Source: Dickeya zeae NCPPB 2538
Lineage (GTDB): Bacteria > Pseudomonadota > Gammaproteobacteria > Enterobacterales > Enterobacteriaceae
Reading direction: 5' to 3'
Length of the DNA: 64,000 nucleotides
NCBI RefSeq assembly: GCF_000406165.1
Contig: NZ_CM001977.1
Span: 3,256,757 to 3,320,756 of the forward strand
The notes under the pieces are model-generated. The model was not told the DNA's origin. It saw only the letters and a program-made list of their open reading frames with translations, and ran no database searches. Within the stretch, counting starts at the first letter, position 1, and each line of letters opens with the position of its first letter. Below are positions 42,461-51,405 of this stretch, piece after piece. Both the position numbers and the translations under genes were made by a program.

Positions 42461-43238
42461 AATAACACTCTCCTCAGGCCCGGAGCGGTCCTGAACGAAC
42501 AAATCGCATCACTGAAGACGAAAAATCCCGGTAATAACTCCCCTCGTATGGATTTTCAGGGTTGGCACATTTCCGGAGAGTAGAAAGGATGAATGAAAAA
42601 ACTATCCAGCTCTGCAGGACAGGTTCATAGCCATAAAAACGACAGCATAAAGCCTCCATTATATCGCTGTGTGCAGACCTAAATAATAAAATCAAGAGAA
42701 TTAGCTTAATCAGTTATATTAATGATCGTTATAGACATAAGCCTGGCTAATATTTTGATACAGCTCTTTACAGATTTCGTAGCGCAGTATTTTGACTATC
42801 AATTTTTCGTAAGCAAATCAATTATACCGATAAGTCACATCATTTTAATCAAAAAAAACTATCACCAGACGATTTTTGATCGTTGATAGCAAACATCTAT
42901 TTTTTTGTATTTATAAATCAAATGGTTATATCTTTTAAAATTAGCCAGTTCTTTCTCTTATGATTGCTGATTTTTTCAGCTATCATCACAGTTTCCCTAT
43001 TCAGAAAACAGCGCCTCGGCCACATAAAACACTATATTTATATAAAAAACAAGGCATAAAAAATGAAAAATCCATGGCTAGCAATCTAATCATTTATTTT
43101 ATACGGTATATTTTTGGAAGATGAATTTTTCTTTTACCCTCAAGGGATTAATGAGTCGGGGACTGGGTTTGCAGGGGTCGGGAAGGTTTACTCTAATCAA
43201 ATAAACAGTAGTGACTCAGGAATATTAAGCAGGCGTAA
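42461..43238. other. AT-rich non-coding stretch between the two c-di-GMP genes
   Basis: About 780 nt, very AT-rich from 42690 to 43130, with no open frame that looks coding on either strand. It must hold the promoter of the GGDEF gene (reading left). No terminator of the EAL gene could be seen. Low GC compared with neighbours suggests either acquired DNA or an H-NS-bound regulatory zone. No mobile-element ends were seen. Confidence 0.5.
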
Positions 43239-44030
43239 TTACAACTCTGAACGGAGATCTTCCATATTTTCAAATGGTTGAGGTCGAGACAGGAAATATC
43301 CTTGGGCAGCAGAAGCGTTCGATTGTCTGACTATCTCCCACTCTTCTTGCGTTTCAACCCCTTCAATCACCACATCATTACAGTAAGTCGCCATCAAAGA
43401 GACCAGCGACGGGAACAGCTTTCTACCCTCTTCGCTTTGCAACAGCATAATGAAAAGTTCACGGGCAATTTTGATGCAATCGTATTTTACTTGCGCCAAC
43501 GAGGAAAAATTCGCTACGCCGCAGCCGAAATCATCCAGCCAGAGCTGGTTCGCTTCGGGGAGTGACGCCAGCACGTCATGGGGCAATACAGCCAGACTTT
43601 CAACCAGTTCAAAACGTAGCCAGGGCATGGTCGACAGCAGTGCTTTAGCCTCGCGGCTGTCCTGCAAAGCCAGTAGCGTCAGGCCGTCAATATTGACGGA
43701 GGCACGTAACCCGTCACGAACAAAGCGATCGTGCCACTGATTAAGTAGCTGAAGCTGTTCAATGACGATTTGCAGGCGCTCTTCAACGCTCAGGCGGGCA
43801 AAATACTGTTCAGGAGATAAAAACGTCTGTGGCATGGATGGATGAAAAACAGCGGTCAGTAACTCAATTCCCATTAAACGACCTGACGTGCGATAAATGG
43901 GCTGAAATCTGTATCGCCGATGGCAGCTGTGACAGTAATCAGCATCTGTAAGCAGTGCCTCCCCGGAGATAGAGGCTGCAGAGCCGGGCTGATTAAAGTG
44001 ACTGTTTTGCTGCACTATGTGTTCCGCCAT
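43239..44030 (-). CDS. pdeH: PdeH (YhjH)-like EAL c-di-GMP phosphodiesterase
   Basis: Stand-alone EAL-domain protein, 263 residues, close to E. coli PdeH/YhjH through shared segments PIYRTSGRLMGIELL, LLASVNIDG-like LRASVNIDGLTLLAL, PWLRFELVE, LWLDDFGCGVANFS, YDCIKIARELFIML, VIEGVETQEEW and AAQGYFLSRPQP. All EAL catalytic acids and the lysine are present; the motif itself reads ELL. In D. dadantii a YhjH homologue named EcpC affects motility and virulence; this is probably that gene or a relative. The promoter is of flagellar sigma28 type. Confidence 0.9.
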   Translation of the reverse strand: MAEHIVQQNSHFNQPGSAASISGEALLTDADYCHSCHRRYRFQPIYRTSGRLMGIELLTAVFHPSMPQTFLSPEQYFARLSVEERLQIVIEQLQLLNQWHDRFVRDGLRASVNIDGLTLLALQDSREAKALLSTMPWLRFELVESLAVLPHDVLASLPEANQLWLDDFGCGVANFSSLAQVKYDCIKIARELFIMLLQSEEGRKLFPSLVSLMATYCNDVVIEGVETQEEWEIVRQSNASAAQGYFLSRPQPFENMEDLRSEL

Positions 44031-44375
44031 TGAAGGAGATGCTTACAGATCAAGTATACCACATGCACGCATGAGTTTATCGGCTTCACCCCGACAATCT
44101 TTATCTGGGTTGACTGTAATGCAAGTTACAGTACAAAGCGAATATGACGGACACATTGCATGGGAATTTTGTTTTTTATATCAAAAAGCTATGAGAAATT
44201 ATGCATTACAATCGCATAATAGTGATTAATGTCTTTGTCGTATAGTCCGTCAATCAATCGAATAAACTCGCTTTTTGAGCCCTTCTCCAGCGGCATTGTT
44301 TATACCATAACCACGCTGTGTAACTGGCCCGTAGAAGAGTATAATCAGCGGCTGTTTGATGAAAGGAAAGAAAAC
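44031..44375. promoter_or_regulatory. Divergent control region pdeH / yfhL
   Basis: About 345 nt with no gene. The left part carries the sigma28 promoter of the EAL gene. The right part carries a TATAAT at 44340-44345 that may serve yfhL. The open frame running into yfhL from 44229 shows no ribosome-binding site at its start and is not proposed as coding. Confidence 0.5.
44077..44103 (-). promoter_or_regulatory. Sigma28 (FliA) promoter of the EAL gene
   Basis: Minus-strand TAAAGATT, 11 nt, GCCGATAA: one mismatch to the enterobacterial FliA consensus TAAAGTTT-N11-GCCGATAA and exact spacing. The predicted start is near 44068, about 38 nt upstream of the ATG. Confidence 0.88.
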
Positions 44376-44636
44376 ATGGCGCTACTGATTACCGCGAAAT
44401 GCATTAACTGCGATATGTGTGAGCCGGAATGCCCCAATCAAGCCATCTCGATGGGGGATGAGATCTATGAAATTGACCCGCTACGTTGTACCGAATGCGT
44501 TGGGCATTACGATACGCCGACCTGCCAAAAGGTCTGCCCTATCGACAACACCATTATTAAAGACGCGAATCATCCAGAAAATCACGAGCAGTTGTGGGAA
44601 AAATTTGTCCTGCTGCACCATGCCGACCAGCTGTAA
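44376..44636 (+). CDS. yfhL: YfhL family 4Fe-4S dicluster ferredoxin
   Basis: Small ferredoxin, 86 residues from the ATG at 44376 (AAGGAAAGAAAAC before it). Two cluster motifs are present: CINCDMCEPECPNQ near residue 9, and CTECVGHYDTPTCQKVCP near 38 with the insertion typical of the Alvin-type dicluster ferredoxins. In E. coli YfhL is implicated in hydroxylation of tRNA uridine by TrhP; whether that holds here is not shown. It is convergent with acpS. Confidence 0.92.
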   Translation: MALLITAKCINCDMCEPECPNQAISMGDEIYEIDPLRCTECVGHYDTPTCQKVCPIDNTIIKDANHPENHEQLWEKFVLLHHADQL

Positions 44637-44664
44637 TACCCGCTCAGCATAATGCCATTCAATG

Positions 44665-45045
44665 TTACCCTTCGATAATCACGGTAGCACAGGCGTAGTG
44701 TCGCTCATCTGCCAGCGATACATGTACATGCTGCACCCCTAAGGCTTGCGCCAGTTCAGCGGCGCGCGCCAGAAACCGCAAACAGGGTTTGCCCAACGCA
44801 TCATTTACCACTTCAAACTGGGCAAAGGCCAGACCATCGCGAATGCCAGTGCCCAACGCCTTTGCGGCGGCTTCTTTCACTGCAAAGCGCTTAGCCAAAA
44901 AGCGAATCGGTTGAGAGTGGGATTGATACTGTATCCATTCCTGGGGACTGAGCACTCGCCGCGCTAGGCGATCGCCGGAACGACCGACGATCGCTTCAAT
45001 ACGGGTGATTTCAACAATATCCGTACCGAGACCCAAAATCGCCAT
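44665..45045 (-). CDS. acpS: Holo-[acyl-carrier-protein] synthase AcpS
   Basis: Transfers 4'-phosphopantetheine from CoA to ACP. It has 126 residues: MAILGLGTDIVEITRIEAI at the start (metal-binding Asp) and LAKRFAVKEAAAKALGTG near residue 50 (Glu and Lys of the active site). Its start shares one base with the pdxJ stop (TAATG), so the two are translated together, as in E. coli. Confidence 0.97.
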   Translation of the reverse strand: MAILGLGTDIVEITRIEAIVGRSGDRLARRVLSPQEWIQYQSHSQPIRFLAKRFAVKEAAAKALGTGIRDGLAFAQFEVVNDALGKPCLRFLARAAELAQALGVQHVHVSLADERHYACATVIIEG

Positions 45046-45776
45046 TAGCGACGCGCTTCCCGCATCAGTGTTTTCATCTCAGCCACCGCCGGAGCCAGCC
45101 CACTCATCACCGCACGCCCGATAATCGCGTGACCGATGTTCAGTTCATGCATTTCCGGCAGCGCCGCAATCGGCAGGACATTATGATAAGTCAGACCATG
45201 ACCGGCATTAACCTTGATGCCACAAGACGCCGCATAGGTCGCCGCATCACAGATGCGTTCAAACTCCTGTTGCCGGGCCACATCGTCTTGCGCATCAGCA
45301 TAAGCGCCGGTATGAATTTCAATATAAGGCGCACCACTGGCAACGGCGGCATCTATCTGTGTGCGATCGGCATCGATAAATAACGACACCTGAATCCCCG
45401 CCTCACGTAATTGCGTTACCGCCGATGTGATGCGTGCAAGCTGCCCCGCCACATCCAGCCCGCCTTCCGTCGTCACTTCCTGACGTTTTTCCGGCACCAG
45501 ACAGCAAAAATGCGGTTTCAACTCACAGGCTATCGCCAGCATTTCATCCGTTACCGCCATTTCCAGATTCATGCGGGTCTGGATGGTCTGACGTAATAAA
45601 CGCACATCGCGATCGGTAATATGGCGGCGATCTTCACGCAAATGGACGGTAATGCCATCCGCTCCCGCCTGCTCAGCGACAAATGCCGCCTGAATCGGAT
45701 CGGGATACGCGGTACCACGAGCATTACGCAGGGTGGCAATATGATCGATATTTACGCCCAACAACAACTCAGCCAT
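45045..45776 (-). CDS. pdxJ: Pyridoxine 5'-phosphate synthase PdxJ
   Basis: Condenses 1-deoxyxylulose 5-phosphate with the PdxA product to give pyridoxine phosphate. It has 243 residues. TIM-barrel motifs are VNIDHIATLRNARGT near residue 7, HLREDRRHITDRDV near 45, VSLFIDADRTQID near 125, EIHTGAYA near 150, and VNAGHGLTYHNV near 190. It lies 72 nt after recO and is coupled to acpS. Confidence 0.97.
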   Translation of the reverse strand: MAELLLGVNIDHIATLRNARGTAYPDPIQAAFVAEQAGADGITVHLREDRRHITDRDVRLLRQTIQTRMNLEMAVTDEMLAIACELKPHFCCLVPEKRQEVTTEGGLDVAGQLARITSAVTQLREAGIQVSLFIDADRTQIDAAVASGAPYIEIHTGAYADAQDDVARQQEFERICDAATYAASCGIKVNAGHGLTYHNVLPIAALPEMHELNIGHAIIGRAVMSGLAPAVAEMKTLMREARR

Positions 45777-45848
45777 GATCCATCCTTCAATAATTAAGTC
45801 TTCGTCGCAGTGTACACCCCGGCCAGCACTGGCGGTACCCGGCCGGTT

Positions 45849-46583
45849 CTAGATCTTTTCATCCGGTACCGCTTTATAGGGCTTCGGTATGAACTGGCGG
45901 AATAACTCCCGGCTCTTCAGCGGTTTACCGCCAAGATAAGGTTTCAGCGCCATACGAGTAAAACGTTTGGCAGCACGCAATGTGTCGGTATCGGGAAACT
46001 CTCTCGACGCCAGCGCCTGCAATTCACGCCCGGTAAAGCTAACATTATCCACCACCAGACTGGCAATAAAGCCTTTCTCTGAACGGTAACGATAGGTCAT
46101 GGTATCAGCAACGGGCTCGCCGCTACCGGCACAGTGTAGAAAATCGACGCCATACCCCAGATGCTCCAGCAACGCCAACTCGAAACGACGCAATGCCGGT
46201 TCTGGCGATCCGTTGGTGGCAGCCAGTTGTTGTAAACAATGGAGATAATCGAAAAATAGAGCGGAGTAATTGGTTTCCAATTCCAGTACGCGGGTCAGCA
46301 GCTCGTTCACATACAAACCGCTATAGAGCAGTGAACCGCTTAATGGCAACGCCAGAGAAACAGGCTCAGCGTTACGAAGCGTTTTGACTTCGCCTCGCCC
46401 CCCCCAGCGTACCAGCAGAGGTGTAAAGGGTTGCAGCGCCCCTTTAAGGCTGGAACGCCGCGCTCGGGCGCCTTTTGCCAGCACCCGTACACGGCCTTCA
46501 TTCTCAGAAAACAGGTCCAGCAACAGGCTGGTTTCACTGTAAGGTCGCCCATGCAAGACAAACGCGCGCTGCCAGCCTTCCAT
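45849..46583 (-). CDS. recO: DNA repair protein RecO
   Basis: RecF-pathway mediator that loads RecA on SSB-coated DNA with RecR. It has 244 residues: an N-terminal OB fold (MEGWQRAFVLHGRPYSETSL) followed by a helical domain with ELLTRVLELETNYSALFFDY. The cysteine cluster of some RecO proteins is absent, as in E. coli. It follows era by 11 nt in the rnc-era-recO operon. Confidence 0.95.
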   Translation of the reverse strand: MEGWQRAFVLHGRPYSETSLLLDLFSENEGRVRVLAKGARARRSSLKGALQPFTPLLVRWGGRGEVKTLRNAEPVSLALPLSGSLLYSGLYVNELLTRVLELETNYSALFFDYLHCLQQLAATNGSPEPALRRFELALLEHLGYGVDFLHCAGSGEPVADTMTYRYRSEKGFIASLVVDNVSFTGRELQALASREFPDTDTLRAAKRFTRMALKPYLGGKPLKSRELFRQFIPKPYKAVPDEKI

Positions 46584-46594
46584 CGGCGTATGCC

Positions 46595-47500
46595 TTACAG
46601 GTCGTCAATGTAACCCAGGCTACGCAGCGCACGCTCATCGTCCGCCCAGCCAGATTTAACCTTCACCCACAATTCCAGATGAACCTTGGCCTCAAACATC
46701 TGTTCCATATCCTGACGCGCTTCGATACCGATGGTTTTAATCTTGGTACCCTTGTTACCAATCACCATCTTTTTCTGGCCTTCACGCTCAACCAGAATCA
46801 GACCATTAATGTCGTAACCGCCACGCTCGTTGGCGACAAAGCGCTCAATTTCCACCGTCACCGAATACGGCAACTCTTCGCCCAGAAAACGCATCAGCTT
46901 TTCGCGAATGATTTCCGATGCCATGAAACGTTGTGAACGGTCGGTGATATAGTCTTCAGGGAAATGGTGAATGGCCTGCGGCAGATGCTTACGCACAATC
47001 GCAGCGATGGTATCGACATTGGTGCCTTTCTCCGCAGAGATGGGGACCACATCGAGGAAATTCATCTTTTCACTCAACATTTGGATATGCGGCAGCAGCT
47101 TCGTTTTATCTGTGACGTTATCCACTTTATTGATAGCCAACAGTACAGGCGTTTTCTGATCGCGCAGTTTGTTCACTACCATTTCATCATCGTCAGTCCA
47201 GTGGGTACCTTCCACCACGAAGATGATCAATTCCACATCACCGATTGAACTACTGGCCGCCCGGTTCATCAGGCGGTTGATAGCTCGCTTTTCTTCGATA
47301 TGCAGCCCTGGGGTATCCACGTAGATAGCCTGATACGGCCCTTCGGTGTGGATCCCCATAATACGGTGACGCGTCGTCTGCGGCTTACGCGAGGTAATAG
47401 ACACCTTCTGCCCCAATAACTGGTTCAGTAAGGTGGATTTACCGACGTTCGGTCGGCCAACAATCGCGACAAAGCCGCAGTAGGTCTGTTCTTCGCTCAT
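46595..47500 (-). CDS. era: GTPase Era
   Basis: Essential GTPase for 16S rRNA maturation and 30S assembly. It has 301 residues. G1 is GRPNVGKSTLLNQL near residue 15, G3 is VDTPGLH near 62, and G4 is AINKVDNV near 124. The C-terminal KH domain (about 225-290) carries VIGNKGTKIKTIG. It overlaps rnc by 4 nt (ATGA), so it is translationally coupled. Confidence 0.97.
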   Translation of the reverse strand: MSEEQTYCGFVAIVGRPNVGKSTLLNQLLGQKVSITSRKPQTTRHRIMGIHTEGPYQAIYVDTPGLHIEEKRAINRLMNRAASSSIGDVELIIFVVEGTHWTDDDEMVVNKLRDQKTPVLLAINKVDNVTDKTKLLPHIQMLSEKMNFLDVVPISAEKGTNVDTIAAIVRKHLPQAIHHFPEDYITDRSQRFMASEIIREKLMRFLGEELPYSVTVEIERFVANERGGYDINGLILVEREGQKKMVIGNKGTKIKTIGIEARQDMEQMFEAKVHLELWVKVKSGWADDERALRSLGYIDDL

Positions 47501-48177
47501 TCAAGCTCCAGCTTTTTCAGGGCCTGTTCCGCCGCCGCTTGTTCGGCTTTACGACGGCTAGACCCAGTACCCACTACCGGCTCGCTAAACCCGCTGACCT
47601 GGCAATGAATCGTAAATTCCTGATCGTGCGCCTCGCCACGTACCTGCACCACCAGATAGGTCGGTAAAGGTAAGTGACGTCCCTGCAGGAACTCCTGCAG
47701 GCGGGTTTTCGGATCTTTCTGTTTGTCTCCAGGGCTTATTTCATCGAGTCGGGTTTGATACCACGACAGGATAAGCCGCTCGATGGTCTGGATATTACTG
47801 TCCAGAAATACACCGCCGATTAACGCTTCGACGGTATCCGCCAGAATCGACTCACGGCGGAAGCCACCACTTTTCAATTCACCAGGACCAAGGCGCAGGC
47901 ATTCGCCCAATTCGAATTCTCGGGCAATTTCCGCCAGTGTATTACCACGCACCAGCGTTGCACGCATCCGACTCATATCACCTTCATCCACGCGGGGAAA
48001 ACGGTGATACAGCGCATTGGCAATAACGAAGCTCAGAATGGAATCCCCCAGGAATTCCAGCCGCTCGTTATGTTTACTGCTGGCGCTACGGTGGGTCAGT
48101 GCCTGCAATAAAAGGTCATATTGTTGGAAAGTATAGCCCAGCTTTTTTTGTAAACGATTTATCAGGATGGGGTTCAT
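47497..48177 (-). CDS. rnc: Ribonuclease III
   Basis: Double-strand-specific endoribonuclease that processes rRNA and controls its own mRNA in E. coli. It has 226 residues. The catalytic signature NERLEFLGDSILSFVIANAL is near residue 37, the second acidic cluster is ADTVEALIGGVFLD near 113, and a dsRNA-binding domain occupies 155-224. First gene of rnc-era-recO; 183 nt separate it from lepB, containing a short hairpin. Confidence 0.97.
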   Translation of the reverse strand: MNPILINRLQKKLGYTFQQYDLLLQALTHRSASSKHNERLEFLGDSILSFVIANALYHRFPRVDEGDMSRMRATLVRGNTLAEIAREFELGECLRLGPGELKSGGFRRESILADTVEALIGGVFLDSNIQTIERLILSWYQTRLDEISPGDKQKDPKTRLQEFLQGRHLPLPTYLVVQVRGEAHDQEFTIHCQVSGFSEPVVGTGSSRRKAEQAAAEQALKKLELE

Positions 48178-48273
48178 GTGCTACCAATAGATCTATAATG
48201 CCTTTTTAAACAACAGCATACGGAACAGCCCTGCCTTGCCACTACATTTAAGTCAAAACTGTTTCGTTTGCAG

Positions 48274-48293
48274 TGGCTCCCGCCCGGGAGCCA
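48274..48293 (-). other. Hairpin between lepB and rnc
   Basis: An 8-bp GC-rich stem TGGCTCCC / GGGAGCCA with loop GCCC, about 100 nt upstream of rnc. There is no clear T-run on the minus strand. It could be part of an rnc leader structure or a weak terminator for lepA-lepB; it is too short alone for RNase III cleavage. Confidence 0.4.
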
Positions 48294-48360
48294 GCATTTA
48301 TTATTCAGAAATATTCTACAACGGAAGTCGCAAATATGCTGCGAGTTTATTTACATTCGA

Positions 48361-49329
48361 TTAATGAATACCACCGATGCGACTTAAACGCACACCTGTG
48401 GGCCATTCACCTTCCTGTTTTTCAAAACTCATCCAGATAGCCGTTGCCTTACCCACCAGATTTCTCTCCGGTACGAATCCCCAATAACGGCTGTCGGCGC
48501 TGTTATCGCGGTTATCCCCCATCATGAAGTAATGGCCAGCAGGCACCACCCAACTTCCCAGTGGCTGACGGGGTTGCTGATAATACATTCCCAGTTGGTC
48601 CTGAGCGCCGGGGACAGCGAGAATATTGTGCGTCACATCGCCCAGCGTTTCCTTGCGGGTCGCCATGCGAATGCCTTCGCTTTTCTGGCCCACCGGAATC
48701 TGATAGAAACCGCTGGTCATCTCACGTCCGCTGCCGCTAAACGTCTGTACAAAATCGCTGGGTTCAACGTTGCTATAGGTCACCGGTAACGCACTGGTGC
48801 AGCTCGACTTGTCGCTACATCCCGGCTGGATGGTGACCTGTTTGGCGATAGGGTCATAACTCACGCGATCGCCCGGTAACCCCACCACGCGCTTGATGTA
48901 ATCCAGACGCGGATTTTCCGGGTATTTAAATACCGCGATATCGCCACGTTTCGGATGCCCGGTTTCAATCAACGTCGTTTGCGTTATCGGATCCTTGAGG
49001 CCGTAAGCAAATTTTTCGACCAGAATGAAATCCCCGATCAGCAACGTTGGCATCATCGAACCAGAAGGGATCTGAAACGGTTCAAAGATGAATGAACGCA
49101 CGACAAACACCAACGCCAGCACAGGAAAAACGGACGCGAACGTTTCCACCCATCCCGGCTGTTTAATGTTGCTCGCCAGGGTTTTCTCATCGAGCGCGCC
49201 ATTAACCTGCTGGCTCAACGCCAAAATTTTGGCACGCCGAGCTGGCGCCCATTTGAACCGCTCCAGACACCAGACAACGCCGGTCACCAGCGTTGCCAAT
49301 GCCAAAATCAGGGCAAACATATTGGCCAT
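48361..49329 (-). CDS. lepB: Signal peptidase I LepB
   Basis: Removes signal peptides from Sec and Tat substrates; here it would process the Pel, Pae and Pem enzymes among others. It has 322 residues with two N-terminal membrane helices (about 3-20 and 60-78). The catalytic Ser is in IPSGSMMPTLLIGDFILVEK near residue 92 and the general-base Lys in DYIKRVVGLPGDRV near 147. MMGDNRDNSADSRYWGFV is near 275. It lies 15 nt after lepA. Confidence 0.97.
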   Translation of the reverse strand: MANMFALILALATLVTGVVWCLERFKWAPARRAKILALSQQVNGALDEKTLASNIKQPGWVETFASVFPVLALVFVVRSFIFEPFQIPSGSMMPTLLIGDFILVEKFAYGLKDPITQTTLIETGHPKRGDIAVFKYPENPRLDYIKRVVGLPGDRVSYDPIAKQVTIQPGCSDKSSCTSALPVTYSNVEPSDFVQTFSGSGREMTSGFYQIPVGQKSEGIRMATRKETLGDVTHNILAVPGAQDQLGMYYQQPRQPLGSWVVPAGHYFMMGDNRDNSADSRYWGFVPERNLVGKATAIWMSFEKQEGEWPTGVRLSRIGGIH

Positions 49330-49344
49330 GCCAACTCCTCAGGG

Positions 49345-51144
49345 TTATTTGCTTTCTTTTCCAACATGCAGAATGGCCAAAAACGCTTCCTGCGGCAGCT
49401 CGACATTCCCCACCTGCTTCATGCGTTTCTTCCCTTCCTTCTGTTTCTGCAGCAGTTTCTTCTTACGGCTGACGTCACCACCGTAACATTTCGCCAGAAC
49501 GTTCTTGCGCAGCTGTTTTACGGTGGAACGGGCAATAATGTGGTTGCCGATCGCCGCCTGAATCGCGATGTCGAACTGCTGGCGCGGAATCAAATCTTTC
49601 ATTTTTTCCACCAGCTCACGACCGCGGTACATCGAGTTATCACGGTGGGTGATCAGCGCCAGCGCGTCCACACGCTCGCTGTTGATCAGCACGTCCACAC
49701 GCACCATGTCCGATGCCTGGAAGCGCTTAAAGCCGTAATCCAACGATGCGTAACCACGCGAGGTGGACTTGAGGCGATCAAAGAAGTCGAGTACCACTTC
49801 GGCCATCGGAATTTCATAAGTCAGCGCCACCTGATTGCCGTGATAGACCATGTTGGTCTGCACGCCGCGTTTTTCCACGCACAAGGTGATCACATTACCC
49901 AGATATTCCTGCGGCAGCAGCATGTGGCACTCAGCAATCGGCTCACGCAGTTCTTCGATGTTATTGACCGGCGGCAGTTTAGACGGGCTGTCGACATAGA
50001 TAACCTCGTTACTGGTGGTTTTCACTTCGTACACCACCGTCGGTGCTGTAGTGATCAGATCAAGGTCGTATTCACGCTCCAGACGTTCCTGAATGATCTC
50101 CATGTGCAACAGCCCCAGGAAACCACAGCGGAAACCAAAGCCCAGCGCGGTAGAACTTTCCGGTTCGTAGAACAAAGACGCATCATTCAGGCTGAGTTTG
50201 CCCAATGCATCGCGGAAAGCCTCATAGTCGTCGGAGCTGATCGGGAACAGACCGGCATAGACCTGCGGTTTGACCTTTTTAAAGCCCGGCAACGGCTTTT
50301 CAGCCGGTTTACGCGCCAGCGTCAGGGTATCGCCCACCGGTGCACCCAAAATATCTTTGATGGCACAAACCAGCCAGCCCACTTCACCACACTGCAACGC
50401 ATCGCGGTCCACCTGTTTGGGGGTGAAAATCCCGAGACGTTCGGCGTTGTACACCTGGCCGGTGCTCATGACTTTGACTTTATCGCCTTTACGCAACGTA
50501 CCGTTTTTAATCCGGATCAGCGATACCACACCCAAATAGTTATCGAACCAGGAGTCGATAATCAGTGCCTGCAACGGCGCTTCCGGATCGCCTTCCGGCG
50601 GTGGAATCTCACGCACCAGACGCTCCAGCACATCCGGCACACCGACGCCAGTTTTCGCGGAGCAGCGCACCGCATCGGTTGCATCGATACCCACGATATC
50701 TTCGATTTCCTGGCTAACGCGATCAGGATCGGCTGCTGGCAGGTCAATCTTGTTCAGTACCGGCACCACTTCCAGATCCATTTCGAGCGCGGTGTAGCAG
50801 TTAGCCAACGTTTGCGCTTCAACCCCTTGCCCGGCATCTACAACCAGCAATGCCCCTTCACAGGCAGCCAGCGAGCGGGAAACCTCATAGGAGAAGTCGA
50901 CATGTCCGGGGGTATCGATAAAGTTGAGCTGATAAGTTTGGCCGTCTGAAGCCTTGTAATCCAGCGTCACACTCTGAGCTTTGATGGTAATACCGCGCTC
51001 ACGCTCCAGATCCATGGAGTCCAGCACTTGCGCCTCCATTTCACGTTCGGACAAGCCACCACAAATTTGGATGATGCGATCAGAGAGCGTCGACTTACCG
51101 TGGTCGATGTGAGCAATAATGGAGAAATTTCGTATATGCTTCAT
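49345..51144 (-). CDS. lepA: Elongation factor 4 (LepA)
   Basis: Ribosome-associated translational GTPase with a role in 30S biogenesis and initiation. It has 599 residues. G1 is AHIDHGKSTLSDR near residue 11, G3 is FIDTPGHVDFSYEV near 77, and G4 is PVLNKIDLPAADP near 132. EF-G-like domains follow, then the LepA-specific C-terminal domain ending KRMKQVGNVELPQEAFLAIL. An antisense open frame of 527 codons (49366-50949) is a shadow. Operon lepA-lepB. Confidence 0.98.
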   Translation of the reverse strand: MKHIRNFSIIAHIDHGKSTLSDRIIQICGGLSEREMEAQVLDSMDLERERGITIKAQSVTLDYKASDGQTYQLNFIDTPGHVDFSYEVSRSLAACEGALLVVDAGQGVEAQTLANCYTALEMDLEVVPVLNKIDLPAADPDRVSQEIEDIVGIDATDAVRCSAKTGVGVPDVLERLVREIPPPEGDPEAPLQALIIDSWFDNYLGVVSLIRIKNGTLRKGDKVKVMSTGQVYNAERLGIFTPKQVDRDALQCGEVGWLVCAIKDILGAPVGDTLTLARKPAEKPLPGFKKVKPQVYAGLFPISSDDYEAFRDALGKLSLNDASLFYEPESSTALGFGFRCGFLGLLHMEIIQERLEREYDLDLITTAPTVVYEVKTTSNEVIYVDSPSKLPPVNNIEELREPIAECHMLLPQEYLGNVITLCVEKRGVQTNMVYHGNQVALTYEIPMAEVVLDFFDRLKSTSRGYASLDYGFKRFQASDMVRVDVLINSERVDALALITHRDNSMYRGRELVEKMKDLIPRQQFDIAIQAAIGNHIIARSTVKQLRKNVLAKCYGGDVSRKKKLLQKQKEGKKRMKQVGNVELPQEAFLAILHVGKESK

Positions 51145-51405
51145 TATAAAAGTTTTTCTACCTTGGTATTTCTGAAATTCTTGCCGAACGGCACGCGCAA
51201 TGTGATGACAGCCATAGCTACTGTCATATACCTGAATCGCAGCATTCTACATGCCATGCAAAGGAAAACCTAGTCATGGCGTATCGAATCAATTTCTTGA
51301 TTATGGCAAGGTTATGGATGAGAAGATGAAAGCAGAGGTAAAAAGTCATTAAAGGACAAAAAGCAAACCGACCACCAGCCCGCCATCCTGCTGGCCGCCT
51401 GCGTT

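Noticed and set aside
44229..44375. 49-codon extension upstream of yfhL
   Set aside because: No ribosome-binding site at its start, and a TATAAT lies inside it; the 86-residue form equals the known family length.
49366..50949. Open frame of 527 codons antisense to lepA
   Set aside because: It exists because of the codon bias of lepA; His/Gln/Phe-rich composition is typical of a reverse-strand shadow.
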